A stretch of 64,000 bases of DNA from Janthinobacterium lividum (GCF_034424625.1 NZ_CP139976.1:1426001-1490000); one strand, 5' to 3'. Positions 28,402 through 38,925 are shown, numbered from the stretch's first letter. Numbers and translations: made by a program. The notes: generated from the sequence alone by a model not told the origin.

Positions 28402-29466
28402 ATGCCCCGCACCGATGATTTGCGTATTCGCGAAATGAAGGAATTGACCCCGCCGTCCCACCTGATCCGCGAATTTGCCTGCTCGGAGCAAGCCGAACAG
28501 ACCGCTGCCAGCGCCCGCATTGCCCTGCACCGTATCCTGCATGGCCAGGACGACCGCCTGATGGTGGTGATCGGGCCTTGCTCCATCCACGATACCAAGG
28601 CGGCCATGGAATATGCGGGTCTGCTGGTCAAGGAGCGCGCGCGTTTCGCGGGCGAACTGGAAATCGTCATGCGCGTGTACTTCGAGAAGCCGCGCACCAC
28701 GGTGGGATGGAAGGGCCTGATCAACGATCCGTACATGGACAACAGCTTCCGCATCAACGACGGCTTGCGCATGGCGCGCGAACTGTTGCGCGATATCAAT
28801 GAGCTGGGTTTGCCGGCTGGCACCGAGTTCCTCGACGTGATCAGCCCGCAATACATCGCTGACCTGATCAGCTGGGGCGCCATCGGCGCGCGCACGACGG
28901 AATCGCAGGTGCACCGCGAGCTGGCGTCGGGGCTGTCCTGTCCGGTCGGCTTCAAGAATGGCACGGACGGCAATGTGAAGATCGCCGTGGAAGCCATCAA
29001 GGCCGCTTCGCAGCCGCACCATTTTCTTTCCGTCACGAAGGGCGGCCACTCGGCCATCGTCTCGACCAACGGCAACGAGGATTGCCACATCATCTTGCGC
29101 GGCGGGAAAACCCCGAACTATGACGCAGCCAGCGTGGACGAGGCGTGCAAGGCCATCGCGGCACAAGGCCTGGCGGCGCGCCTGATGATCGACGCCTCGC
29201 ATGCGAACAGCTCGAAAAAACCGGAAAACCAGATCCCCGTGTGCGCCGACATCGCCAGCCAGGTGGCGGCGGGCGATGGCCGCATCGTTGGCGTGATGGT
29301 GGAATCGCACCTGGTGGCGGGACGCCAGGATTTGATCCCGGGCAAGGAATTGATCTATGGCCAGTCTGTCACGGATGGCTGCATCGACTGGAGCGCCAGC
29401 GTGGCCGTGCTGGAAAACCTGGCGGCGGCCGTGAAGCAGCGCCGCTTGCAGGGCGACGCGGAATAA
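28402..29466 (+). CDS. aroG: 3-deoxy-7-phosphoheptulonate (DAHP) synthase, AroG type
   Basis: A 354-residue class I DAHP synthase that condenses phosphoenolpyruvate and erythrose-4-phosphate in the first step of the shikimate pathway. Motifs: MVVIGPCSIHD, RVYFEKPRTTVGWKGLINDP, WGAIGARTTESQVHRELASG, LSCPVGFKNGTDG, and ILRGGKTPNY. The region around LASGLSCPVGF and HHFLSVTKGGHSAIV resembles the Phe-sensitive AroG isoenzyme of E. coli more than the Tyr-sensitive AroF, in keeping with its Phe-rich attenuator. GGAG lies 6 nt upstream of the ATG at 28402; an ATG just before it is also possible. Erythrose-4-phosphate is a transketolase product (tkt is in this window). Confidence 0.96.
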   Translation: MPRTDDLRIREMKELTPPSHLIREFACSEQAEQTAASARIALHRILHGQDDRLMVVIGPCSIHDTKAAMEYAGLLVKERARFAGELEIVMRVYFEKPRTTVGWKGLINDPYMDNSFRINDGLRMARELLRDINELGLPAGTEFLDVISPQYIADLISWGAIGARTTESQVHRELASGLSCPVGFKNGTDGNVKIAVEAIKAASQPHHFLSVTKGGHSAIVSTNGNEDCHIILRGGKTPNYDAASVDEACKAIAAQGLAARLMIDASHANSSKKPENQIPVCADIASQVAAGDGRIVGVMVESHLVAGRQDLIPGKELIYGQSVTDGCIDWSASVAVLENLAAAVKQRRLQGDAE

Positions 29467-29482
29467 CGTGGCGCGCAGCATG

Positions 29483-29520
29483 AAAAAAAGCCCGGAAAGC
29501 TAAGCTTTCCGGGCTTTTTT
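29483..29520. terminator. Intrinsic terminator after aroG
   Basis: A perfect 12-bp stem AGCCCGGAAAGC/GCTTTCCGGGCT (29489-29500, 29504-29515) with a TAA loop has A-tract and T-tract flanks. It ends aroG and can act on both strands. Confidence 0.93.
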
Positions 29521-29532
29521 AATGCATTCAAG

Positions 29533-29650
29533 ACGCCTGACAGAAGCGTAGCGAGCGGCAGCAAGTTGCGGCCGAGACGCGGAACTGTGCTTGAGCACAG
29601 TGAGCATCGCAGGCCGCAAATCGCGACGCGCAGTAGCTTATGTCAGGTGT
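29533..29650. repeat. Dispersed palindromic repeat, copy 3 (reverse orientation)
   Basis: A 118-bp element with terminal inverted repeats ACGCCTGACA/TGTCAGGTGT (one G-T pair). Read on the minus strand it aligns along its length with copies 1 and 4. The central hairpin is CTGTGC-TTGA-GCACAG, and the inner stem TTGCGGCC/GGCCGCAA is perfectly paired here. It ends 2 bp after the stop of the minus-strand receptor (29653). Confidence 0.87.
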
Positions 29651-29652
29651 AC

Positions 29653-32304
29653 TTAGAACTTGTAGGTAGCGCGCACGTAGAAAGTACGGCCCAGCGGATC
29701 AGCGTAACGCGGATCGTAGCCGGACTGGAATGTGCCGATCTGGTTACTGAACGGTGGATCTTCGTTCAGCAGGTTTTTCACGCCCACGGTGACTTCGGTG
29801 TTCTTGAAGCCCGAGTACGCGCCCGACAGCGACCATACCGAGTAAGCCTTGACGCTTTGCTCGAATTGCGGATCGACATAATTCTGGTCGCGGTAGCCGC
29901 TCATGTACTTGTTCGACAGCGTGGCATTCCACTTGCCCATATTCCATTGCAGGGAGGCATTGTGTCTCCAGCGGAATACCGGTGCATTGTCGCCATACAC
30001 GCCCACGTTTTGCACGAATTCACCGCCGCGCTCATTCTGGTACTCATACTTCTGTACCCAGGTGCCATCGAAGTTGAAGGTGAAGTTGCCGTACTGGCTG
30101 CGTGGCAATTTCCAGTTCAGGCCCAGGTCGATGCCCGAAGTGTGCATTTCGCCAAGGTTGCCCAGGGTCGCCAGCACGTAATCGAGCTTGCCGTCAGCCG
30201 TGTAGATGAAGTTGCTTTGATATTTATCGTAGTTGTCGAACAGGGTCTGTTCGGCCACGGTGCCGATCTTGTCGCGCAGCTTGATTTTGAAGTAATCGAG
30301 CGAGACGGTCAGCGATTTCGTCGGTTCGATGACGATACCGGCGCTGAAGGTTTTCGATTTTTCCGGGCCGACGTCCGGATTACCGCCCGAACGGATGTAT
30401 TGCTGCGCGCCGCAGGCGACGTTGCTGTTGGCGCCAGGGATCGGTACGCCGCCTGGGCACAGGCGTGGATCGTCATACTTGTTGGCCGTGAAGGTCTTGG
30501 TTTGCGGACCATGCAGGTCATACAGCGTTGGCGCGCGGAAACCTGTGTTGTAGGAGCCGCGCAGCAGCACCTGGCTCGTTGGCTGCCAGCGCACGCCGAC
30601 TTTCGGGTTGAAGCTGCCGCCGACGTCGTTGTAGTGGTCATAACGGGCTGCCAGAGACAGTTCCAGGTCTTTCACGACAGGAATGCTCAGTTCCGAGAAG
30701 ATGGCGGCGATGTTGCGGCTGCCCGACTGGTTCTGCGCTTCGGCGTAGCCGGAGCTCGATGCCTGGCCAGCCAGGTCGCGGTTCACATTGTATTCCGCCT
30801 TGTCGTTGCGGAATTCCGTACCGACGGCGAAACCGACGGCGCCTGCCGGCAGGGTGAACAGCTCACGGCTGACTTTGGCGTCGACCGCAGTGCTGGTCAT
30901 CTTGGCGCTCAGGTACTCGCCTTTCAGGACGGAGTCATTCAGGTAGGCCTGGCCGGCGGCGCTTTGCTCGCCGAACGGGTTCAGGATACCATTGCCGATA
31001 CCGTCGATGATGCGCTGGTCATTCAGGTAGCCGCCCGTGAAGGCGCTGGTGGCCTTGCTGACGGAGTAGCTCAGGCCGACGTTGTAGTCCCATGCGCCCA
31101 GGACGCCTTCGGAAGCCAGTACCAGGCGATCCGAGGTGCTGGTGTCGAAACCGCTGCGCTGGCCCGACGCCACTGGACGCCAGCTGATGTCCAGCGGCTC
31201 GCCCGACAGGCCTGCCATGGCTGGCACACCGCCGCTGCCGCCCGGGTAGTACGGCGAGCTCGACGACATGAGGATGCCGATGTTCGACATCGGCGGCGGC
31301 GAGATGCGCGCTTCGTTGGTGCTGCGCGAGTGCAGGTATTCGATGGTGGCCAGGTGATCCTGGTTCAGCTTGAAGCTGGCCTTGCCCAGGAAGGATTCCT
31401 GCTGGGTTTTCGGAATGGCCTGGATGAATGGCGTGACATCCATGGCGCACGTGCTCTTGCCCGAGGTATTCTTGTACAGGTTTTCACCCACGCAACCGCC
31501 GGCAAAGGCTGGGTTGCCGATCAGGCCATTGCCCGTATCGTAGAAGTTGGCCGGGAAGGTGGTGCCGCTCAGGTTATCCACGCCCTTGCTCGGGATGTAG
31601 CCGCTCTTCGAGAAGGAACGGTCGGCCGTGCTCAGCGCCGACTGGCGATGTACGTCGACAACACCGAAGACGTTGAAGCCATCTTTGTTCAGGTCGCCAT
31701 AGCCGCCGGACAGGTTCAGGCGCGACTCGTCGCCGCCGCCCGATTTCTGTGGCTCGTAATGTTCGACCGTGACGGAGCCGCCTTTGACGGAACGCTTGGT
31801 GATGAAGTTGATCACGCCGCCGATGGCGTCGGTGCCGTAGATGGCGGAAGCGCCGTCACGCAGCACTTCGACGCGCTCCAGGGCGGAAATCGGGATGATG
31901 TTCAGGTCGACAGACGAACCGTTGAACGGGTGGCTGGCGATACGGCGGCCGTTCAGCAGGACCAGGGTCTTGTCGCCGCCGATGCCGCGCAGGTCGGCGA
32001 CGGACTGGCCGCCAGTACCGGAACCAACGGATTGCGAGCTGCTTTGCGAGCTCTGGTTCATGGAAATGGTGGACAGGACTTCTTGCGCCGTCGTCAAGCC
32101 TTGCTTGGCGAAATCGTCGGCCTTGATCGAGGTGATCGGCAGCGCTGTTTCCGATGCCAGACGCTTGATGCTCGAACCGGTGACTTCCACGCGTTGCATG
32201 GGGCTTTCTGTTGTTTCTTGTGCATACGCGGCGTGCATGCTCAGGGCCATGCCGCCTGCAAACATCAGGCGCAGCGACCGCGATATTACATTTTCTATCA
32301 TCAT
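29653..32304 (-). CDS. TonB-dependent outer-membrane receptor (tandem paralogue A)
   Basis: An 883-residue receptor. The ATG at 32304 has AAGGAA 6 nt upstream and begins MMIENVISRSLRLMFAGGMA, a signal peptide ending ...HAAYAQ. Plug features: MQRVEVTGSSIKRLASETA, DDFAKQGLTTAQEVLSTI, VADLRGIGGDKTLVLLNGRR, VEVLRDGASAIYGTDAIGGV. The barrel ends FYVRATYKF. It is closely related to the next receptor upstream (32662-35337), sharing the same N-terminal and plug motifs and the C-terminal NLLNEDPPFSNQ/NLLDKEPPFSNQ, so the pair probably arose by tandem duplication. Substrate unknown. Confidence 0.93.
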   Translation of the reverse strand: MMIENVISRSLRLMFAGGMALSMHAAYAQETTESPMQRVEVTGSSIKRLASETALPITSIKADDFAKQGLTTAQEVLSTISMNQSSQSSSQSVGSGTGGQSVADLRGIGGDKTLVLLNGRRIASHPFNGSSVDLNIIPISALERVEVLRDGASAIYGTDAIGGVINFITKRSVKGGSVTVEHYEPQKSGGGDESRLNLSGGYGDLNKDGFNVFGVVDVHRQSALSTADRSFSKSGYIPSKGVDNLSGTTFPANFYDTGNGLIGNPAFAGGCVGENLYKNTSGKSTCAMDVTPFIQAIPKTQQESFLGKASFKLNQDHLATIEYLHSRSTNEARISPPPMSNIGILMSSSSPYYPGGSGGVPAMAGLSGEPLDISWRPVASGQRSGFDTSTSDRLVLASEGVLGAWDYNVGLSYSVSKATSAFTGGYLNDQRIIDGIGNGILNPFGEQSAAGQAYLNDSVLKGEYLSAKMTSTAVDAKVSRELFTLPAGAVGFAVGTEFRNDKAEYNVNRDLAGQASSSGYAEAQNQSGSRNIAAIFSELSIPVVKDLELSLAARYDHYNDVGGSFNPKVGVRWQPTSQVLLRGSYNTGFRAPTLYDLHGPQTKTFTANKYDDPRLCPGGVPIPGANSNVACGAQQYIRSGGNPDVGPEKSKTFSAGIVIEPTKSLTVSLDYFKIKLRDKIGTVAEQTLFDNYDKYQSNFIYTADGKLDYVLATLGNLGEMHTSGIDLGLNWKLPRSQYGNFTFNFDGTWVQKYEYQNERGGEFVQNVGVYGDNAPVFRWRHNASLQWNMGKWNATLSNKYMSGYRDQNYVDPQFEQSVKAYSVWSLSGAYSGFKNTEVTVGVKNLLNEDPPFSNQIGTFQSGYDPRYADPLGRTFYVRATYKF

Positions 32305-32661
32305 CTGAAATTCCTTGTTATTGTGATAAAGGCGGCAATTATTTTGAAATAACTTGTTGCTAACCAACAATTTATTTGCCTTTTTGAAAATCCACCAATG
32401 AAAATTCTGTAAATTTTCAGGGCCCTCATCAAAACATTCACGATTCAGATTGTCAATTTCGCGCGGACTTTTTGGACGAAATGCAACATTTCCCTGTTTT
32501 TTTTATAATCCTTCAGTAATAAAGTATCGCGAACCCTTGTCAGACTTGCTCAGATGCGTAAAATAAAACGGCGCACATCATCGCTGATGGCGCCGCTTTT
32601 CTGTCGCTGGTACGCTGTTGCCAGCGCTGCCTGTTTTATTTGCCGATCTGAATTTCTCTCC
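32305..32661. other. Intergenic region between tandem receptors
   Basis: These 357 bp hold the promoter region of the receptor ending at 29653, AT-rich with several T-tracts between about 32330 and 32530, and the terminator of the next receptor at 32569-32595. No gene is supported. Confidence 0.5.
32563..32600 (-). terminator. Intrinsic terminator of receptor 32662-35337
   Basis: Stem CGGCGC/GCGCCG (32569-32574, 32590-32595) is extended by CATCA/TGATG around a TCGC loop with one bulged A. On the minus strand it is followed by TTTTATTT, as expected for the end of the receptor transcript. Confidence 0.85.
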
Positions 32662-35337
32662 TTAAAACGTATAGCTGCCGCGCAGGTACCAGGCGCGCCC
32701 GATCGGGTCCGTATAGCGCGGGTCATAGCCTTTCTGGAACAAGGTGCCCTGGTTCGAAAACGGCGGCTCCTTGTCCAGCAGGTTCTTCACGCCGGCCGTC
32801 AGCAGCAAGCCTTTCCACGCATAGCTGCCCGACAGCCCAAGCAGGCTGTACGAGGGCACATCGTGCCGGTATGGCGGCGCGACCAGATTCTGGTCCGTGT
32901 AGCCGGACTTGAACGATTGCGACAAGGTGGCGCCCCAGTTACCCTTGCGCCAGTTCAGCGCCGCCGTATGCTTCCAGCGAAACACGGGATTGTTGTCCGC
33001 ATAGCGGCCCACGTTGGCGATGAAGACGCCGCCGCGCTCGTTCTGGTAGTCGTACTTGCGGGTCCAGGTGCCATCGACCGATACGCTGACATCGCCATAC
33101 GCGCCGCGTCCCAGCCGCGCATTCAGGCTGACATCGATGCCGTCCGTTTTCACTTCACCGAGGTTGTCGTTCAGGTCGAGAATGGCGTAGGGCGAACCGT
33201 CGGGATTGCGCAGGAATAAGGCCTTGTATTTCTCGTAGTTGCCGAAGATCGATTGCTCGGGCAAGGATGCAATCTTGTCCTTCAGATGGATGTTCCAGTA
33301 ATCGATGGCCACCGTCACTTCCTTCACCGGTTCGAGCACCAGGCCGAAGGCGAACGTGGTGGATTTTTCCGGTTTCAGGTTTTCATTGCCGCCTTGTAGC
33401 TTGAACTGCTGCAAGTCGCAATCGCGCAAGGGATTGGCACCGGGCTGCGGCACGCCACCGGGGCACAGGATCGGGTCGTCATAGCTATCGTTGGTATCGT
33501 TCTTCGACGGCGGCGCATTCTTTTCAAACAGGGTGGGGGCGCGGAAACCCGTGCTGGCCGAGCCGCGCAGCACCAGCGCGCTGCTGGCCTGGTAGCGCAG
33601 GGCCAGCTTGGGATTGGTGGTGCTGCCCACGTCGCTGTAATGGTCGAAACGGGCGGCCAACTGCACTTCCAGGTCCTTGATCAGCGGCAAGTTGATTTCG
33701 CCGAAGACGGCCTGGATCGTGCGCGCGCCGCTCTTCGACAGCGAGCCGGACAAGCCGGAACTGGCGGCCTGGCCGGCGATATCGCGGTTCACGTTGAAGT
33801 AGGCCTTTTCGCGCCGCACTTCGCCGCCGAGCGCGATGGCCAGCGGGCCGCCGGCCAGCTGCATCAGATCGCGGCTGCCCTTGAGGTCGACACCCGTGGT
33901 GGTGACTTTGGCGTTCTGCACTTCGCCGCGCAGGGCCGTGCTGGCCAGGTAAGCCTTGCCGGCCGCATCCTGCACGCCAAACGGGTTCAGGATGCCGCTC
34001 AGCACGCCAGCGGCAAAGCCCGCATCCTGCACATAGCCGTTCGTGAACTTTTCCGACGACTTGCTGATCGCATGGCTGAGCCCCGTCTTGTAATCCCAGC
34101 CAGCCAGTTCGCCTTCCAGCGCCAGCACCAGGCGGTCGGCCTTGCCGGTGGAATCGATTTGCCGCTGGCCTGCCTCGACGGGACGCCAGTTGACGCTCAG
34201 GGGCTGGCCCGACAAGCCTGGCTGGGCTGGCACGCCACCCGCATTGCCCGGATAGTAGGGGCTGGTGCTGGGCAGGATCAAGCCCGTTTGCGGCGGCGGT
34301 GCCGTGCGCGCCTTGACCTTGTTTTCCGAATGCAGATATTCCAGCGTAGCCAGGTGGCCGCCACCGAGCTTGAAGGCGCTCTTGCCGAAGAAAGCCAGTT
34401 GTTGCTGGGCCGGCAAGTCGTCGATCTGGCGCGTGTAATCCTGGCGGCAAGTGCCATTCGCCGGCACGGCCGGCACCGACAGCGGCGGCAGGCAGCCGCT
34501 GGCCGCGTAGGGGTTGCCAGCCAGGCCGTCGCCGCCGTTGGCCGCCGCATCGAAGTAATTGCCGGGGAAAGTCGTGCCACTGGTAATGGACAGGCCGCGC
34601 GAGGGAACGATGCCGGTGGCCGAGAAGGCGCGGTCTTGCGAGGTCAGCACTTTTTGCTTGTGATAGTCGAGCACGCCAAAAATATTGTAGCCATCGGTGT
34701 CGAGCTCGCCATAGCCCGTCGACAGGTTGATGCGGTGCTCGCCGCCGCCCTTGTGCTGTGGGGCAACGACCTCGGCGGTGATATTCGTGACGTTGACGGA
34801 GCGCTTCGTGATGAAATTGATGACGCCGCCGATGGCGTCCGTGCCGTAGATGGCCGAGGCGCCGTCGCGCAGCACTTCGACCCGTTCCAGGGCGGCGATG
34901 GGAATGATGTTCAGGTCGACACTGGCGCCGTCATACGGATGGTTGGCGATGCGCCGGCCATTGAGCAGCACCAGCGTCTTGTCGCCGCCCAGACCGCGCA
35001 AGTCGGCGCTGGCCTGGCCGCCCGTGGGCAAGCCGCTGGTATTGCCGCCCACGGCATTGCCGCTGCCCATGCTCGACGCATTCGAGGGGATCCTGGCCAG
35101 CACTTCCTGGGCCGTCGTCAAGCCCTGCTTGGCGAAATCCTCGGCCTTGAAGATGGACAGGGGCGTCGCCGTTTCCGAGACGAGGCGCTTGATGGAGGAA
35201 CCGGTGACTTCGACTCTTTGCATGGCGGGCGTGCCGGCTGCGTCGGTTTCCTGCGCCATGGCCGCATGGCCGAACGCGCCGAGCAAGGCTGCGCACAGCA
35301 GGCGCAAGGTAGGGGAGGGACTGCGGGTTTGCGTCAT
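32662..35337 (-). CDS. TonB-dependent outer-membrane receptor (tandem paralogue B)
   Basis: An 891-residue receptor. AGGAG 6 nt upstream supports the ATG at 35337 (MTQTRSPSPTLRLLCAALLG), with a signal peptide ending ...GHAAMAQ. The plug carries MQRVEVTGSSIKRLVSETA, FKAEDFAKQGLTTAQEVLAR, SADLRGLGGDKTLVLLNGRR and VEVLRDGASAIYGTDAIGGV. The barrel ends WYLRGSYTF, with C-terminal Phe. It is a tandem paralogue of the receptor downstream. Divergence between the two is concentrated in extracellular-loop-like segments of the barrel, which suggests different ligands; this is inferred by eye. Confidence 0.93.
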   Translation of the reverse strand: MTQTRSPSPTLRLLCAALLGAFGHAAMAQETDAAGTPAMQRVEVTGSSIKRLVSETATPLSIFKAEDFAKQGLTTAQEVLARIPSNASSMGSGNAVGGNTSGLPTGGQASADLRGLGGDKTLVLLNGRRIANHPYDGASVDLNIIPIAALERVEVLRDGASAIYGTDAIGGVINFITKRSVNVTNITAEVVAPQHKGGGEHRINLSTGYGELDTDGYNIFGVLDYHKQKVLTSQDRAFSATGIVPSRGLSITSGTTFPGNYFDAAANGGDGLAGNPYAASGCLPPLSVPAVPANGTCRQDYTRQIDDLPAQQQLAFFGKSAFKLGGGHLATLEYLHSENKVKARTAPPPQTGLILPSTSPYYPGNAGGVPAQPGLSGQPLSVNWRPVEAGQRQIDSTGKADRLVLALEGELAGWDYKTGLSHAISKSSEKFTNGYVQDAGFAAGVLSGILNPFGVQDAAGKAYLASTALRGEVQNAKVTTTGVDLKGSRDLMQLAGGPLAIALGGEVRREKAYFNVNRDIAGQAASSGLSGSLSKSGARTIQAVFGEINLPLIKDLEVQLAARFDHYSDVGSTTNPKLALRYQASSALVLRGSASTGFRAPTLFEKNAPPSKNDTNDSYDDPILCPGGVPQPGANPLRDCDLQQFKLQGGNENLKPEKSTTFAFGLVLEPVKEVTVAIDYWNIHLKDKIASLPEQSIFGNYEKYKALFLRNPDGSPYAILDLNDNLGEVKTDGIDVSLNARLGRGAYGDVSVSVDGTWTRKYDYQNERGGVFIANVGRYADNNPVFRWKHTAALNWRKGNWGATLSQSFKSGYTDQNLVAPPYRHDVPSYSLLGLSGSYAWKGLLLTAGVKNLLDKEPPFSNQGTLFQKGYDPRYTDPIGRAWYLRGSYTF

Positions 35338-35465
35338 CTGACACTCCTGTGGCATGGTCATGGGCCAAGTGGCTTGCAAGGGAGTTTTACAGGCGCGCAG
35401 GAGATAAGGTTTGCGCTGGCGCAATAGGCGTGTGGATGAGTGAACTGGCGCCACAGTCGCCGACG

Positions 35466-35493
35466 AAAAAAAAGGCGGTGATTGCTCACCGCC
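35466..35493 (-). terminator. Intrinsic terminator of the frameshifted receptor
   Basis: A perfect 8-bp stem GGCGGTGA/TCACCGCC (35474-35481, 35486-35493) with a 4-nt loop is followed on the minus strand by eight T. It lies 24 bp after the stop of the receptor at 35518. Confidence 0.93.
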
Positions 35494-35517
35494 TCGCGTC
35501 AGGATGCCTGTGCCAGC

Positions 35518-38321
35518 TTAGAAGAACTTGTAGCTGGCGCCCAGTTTGAAGTAGCGGCCGATGGCGCCGCTGGCATCCATCGGGTTGTAGCTCATGCCGC
35601 CGTAGGTCAGCGGGTCGAGCGGCGCGATCTTGTCGGTCACGTTGTTGATCGAGGCAAACAGTTGCAACTGTTTGTTGACGTTCCAACGGGAGGACAGGTC
35701 GAGCGTGGTGAACGAGGCGAGCTTGCAACCGTTCGGCGCCGGTGTGCCGTTGGCCAGTTTGGAAGCGCAAGGGTCGCCTTCAAACTTGATATTTTTCATG
35801 TCCGAACGGTAGTTCAGCACGCCGCTGACGTTCCAGTTACCCAGGTCCCACGAACCGGTGAGATTGATCTTGTCCTTCGGCGTGCCGGCGCAGTTGGAGG
35901 TATCGCAATTGCCGTGCGTGCCGGCGAACTGGTAGCGCACAGTGGACGACTCGGCCCGCACCCATGAGGCGATGTGGGTCCAGGTCAGGCCGAACGTGGC
36001 GCGGCCGTAGTCGCCCAGGCGCACGCGCTGCTTGACGTCCAGATCGATACCCTTGATCTCCGTAAAGCTGGAGTTGCGGTACGGTGCCTTGGTGATCAGC
36101 AAAGTGCCCGTGTTCGGCGTGACGACGCCATTGATGGTCAGGTTGTTGTCGGAACGGATGGCGGTCGGCAGGGCGGCCGCTTCGTTGTACGGCAGCGGAT
36201 TGATCTCGTTTTCACGCTTGATTTTCCAGGCATCGAGCGACAGGCTGGTATCGTTGAACGGATCCCACACCAGGCCCAGGGTGTAGCCCTTGGATTTTTC
36301 CGGCTTGAGGCTGGGGTCGCCGACCTTGACGGCCGCCACTTGCAGTTCGCAGTCGCTGGCATTGGCGCCCGGCAGGCGGTTGCCGCCAGGGCAGCGCACG
36401 GGGTCGGTCACGGTCGAGGTACCCGTCGATTGCGAATCGGCATTGCTTTCGGCGGGGCCTGGGGCGCGGAAGCCTTCCGAATACGTGCCGCGCACGGCGA
36501 AGGTTTTCAACGGCGTCCACTTGGCGCCCAGTTTCGGTGTCGTCGACGAGAAACGGTCGTATTTGTCGTAACGCAAGGCCCCCGACAGTTCCACCGTCTT
36601 GATCACGGGTGCCAGCACTTCGAGGAACACGGCCGAGACCTTGCTGTCGCCCTTGGCCGCCACGTAACTGGCGTTGATGGAGCCGTCTTCCGTGCCCGTC
36701 AGGGAGGGATTGTCGAGCTTGTCGCGACGGTGTTCCGCGCCCACGGCCAGACCCAGGGCGCCGCCCGGCAACTGCATCAGTTCGCGCGTGGCCTTGACGT
36801 CGATGATGTCGAGCTTGGTCGTGGAATCGGAGGTGGCGTTCGTTACCATGGCCGCGTACAGCGAGGCGGGATTCTTGTTTGCCTGCGCCCCGATGTAGTA
36901 TGGGAAATACGGGTTTTTTGGACTGGAATCGCCCAGGGCATCCCTGACAACGGCCATGTTCAGCATGTTGCTGTAATCGAGGTGCAGCTTCGATTCCGAA
37001 TGCGTATAGCCGGCATCGTAGTCCCAGCCCATGGCATTGCCCTTGACGCCGAGCACGATGCGGTTGAACTCGTTGTTGGCCTTGCGCGTGCTGGGGCCGA
37101 CGTCGAAAGCCTGGTAGCGTACGCGCACCGGCACGCCATACGGATTTTGCGGGTGGTTGGCCGCCAGCACGATGCTGGTGCCGCTGCCGCTAGCGTAGTT
37201 GATGACGCCCGCCTTGTTGCCGGCATTCGGCGGGAAAGCGACGGTGGGCGTGACCGATGGCGGGATCATGGTGAACGCCGTATCGCGTTTCGAGTAGCCC
37301 GCTTCCGCATATACCTGGGTGTCGGCATTGACTTGCCACGTGCCGCGCGTGTACAGGTGACCGATTCGATTTTCGGCTGCATCGAACGGAACTGGTCGTG
37401 GTGCCACACGCAGCCGCCTTTCGGATCTTGCGGCGAAGACACGGACAAGGTGGAGCAACCGGGCAGGGAGACATAGTTGTTGGTGACGGGGTCGCGGATC
37501 AGGCCAGTCGGCGCGGCATTCGCATCGTTGTTGCTATTGATGTAGCCGCCGGCGAACTGGGTGTTGATCGCATAGCCATACGGGCGCAGGTCGCCCTTGC
37601 CTATCCATTTGCGGCCGGCGCGGTCGCTGTTCATCAGCATGTCCGATTTGCTGTATTCGGCATTGACGACGAAGTTGAATTTATCCGTGTCCAGGTTGCC
37701 TTTGCCGAAGGTCAGCGAGGCGCGGTGCTGTTTGGCGTCGCTGTCGCCGGAGATGCCCGTGTCGCCCTTCAGGGTCAGGCCTTCGAAGTCCTTGCGCAGG
37801 ATGATGTTGACGACGCCGGCGATGGCGTCCGCGCCGTAGGTGGACGAAGCGCCATCCTTGAGGATTTCGATGCGTTCGACGATCTGCATCGGCACGGTGG
37901 ACAGGTCGGTAAAGCTCTTCTGGCCATCGTCCGCGCGCGCGAACGGGGCCATGCGGCGGCCATTGAGCAAGACCAGGGTCGAGGTGGCGCCCAGGCCGCG
38001 CAGCGAGATGGCCGTGGAGCCGGCGGCAAAACCGTTGCCGAAGCCCGTCGGCAGGGAGCCGGCGCCATCGGCGGTGAGGGTTTGCAGGTATTCGGCGACG
38101 GTGGCCTTGCCCGATTTCATCAAGTCGTCGCGGGTGATCAGCTGTACCGGCGATGCGGTCTCGGCCGTGGCCCGTTTGATGCTCGAGCCGGTAATTTCCA
38201 CACGTTGCACATTGGCGTCTTGCGCCATTGCCGGCGCAGCCATCATGCCAAGGCCGAGCGCTGCTACGCTACCCGAAAAAATCAGGCGTACGGAGCGGGA
38301 TATCACTGTTTCCATCATCAT
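35518..38321 (-). pseudogene. TonB-dependent receptor with a single-base frameshift
   Basis: Two overlapping frames encode one receptor. The 5' part (38321 to about 37362) has a signal peptide (...MAAPAMAQ), QRVEITGSSIKRATAETASPV, and the plug with LLNGRRMAPFARADDGQKS. The 3' part (about 37358 to 35518) holds the barrel and the C-terminal GASYKFF. The join falls at residues ...MQPKIES|GHLYTRGTWQV. Restoring one G in the minus-strand sequence GAATCGGTCACC gives a continuous 934-residue protein; the 2804-bp span is one base short of a multiple of three. Either the gene is newly inactivated or this is a sequencing error in a short G run. Start ATG at 38321 has GGAG 8 nt upstream. It is related to the receptor at 25035. 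Confidence 0.85.
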
Positions 38322-38925
38322 TCTCTGAACTCCGAAAGTAAGCTCGGCTGGCCTTCGTGCGGCACAGCTTTGCCAGGGTGATAAAGATTGCTGCGTCGGC
38401 AATCGCTGTGGATAAGGCGGCATTTTTATAAGTGCCGTCATCGATAAGACCACTTGCCGAGAAACCTTGTCAACGCGCACACATGCTCTTTCAGCATGGA
38501 AACAACAGTGTTTTTTATAATGTTGATGTGTTTCAATATGTGCAATTATTTTAATGTTGCACTGCGCCGCATATTTTCCGTACTGCCATAAAAACCGTTG
38601 TCATTCTGGGCCGTAAGGGTTTCTACCAAGTCGGTTTTTCATGGTGGTGAGCCGCCTTTGTTGCACTGCGGAAGATTTCCTCCACGAGGCAGGCGGGCGT
38701 GGCTGCGTGCCACGCCCTTGCTGCGGCTTTTCGCCCGGCGAACAAAATATGCGTTATCGTTACGCCTTTTTCCAGCTCGCCTGCATGCAGACGGGACGGA
38801 CGATGAACAAGGCATAGATCTTGCGAGGATGGACTGGTTTTGGCGGTGGAATCCTGTATCCCAGGGGGAAGCCAGTACAAGCGCACCAATACGGTGCGAC
38901 AGATAATCGAGATGAAGGGTATTAC
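38322..38925. other. Divergent intergenic region, receptor / ABC importer
   Basis: These 604 bp are AT-rich from about 38480 to 38600 (including TTTTTTATAATGTTG at 38512-38526) and GC-rich after 38640. They must contain the promoters for the minus-strand receptor and the plus-strand ABC importer operon. No open frame here has a Shine-Dalgarno site plus recognisable protein features. Confidence 0.5.
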
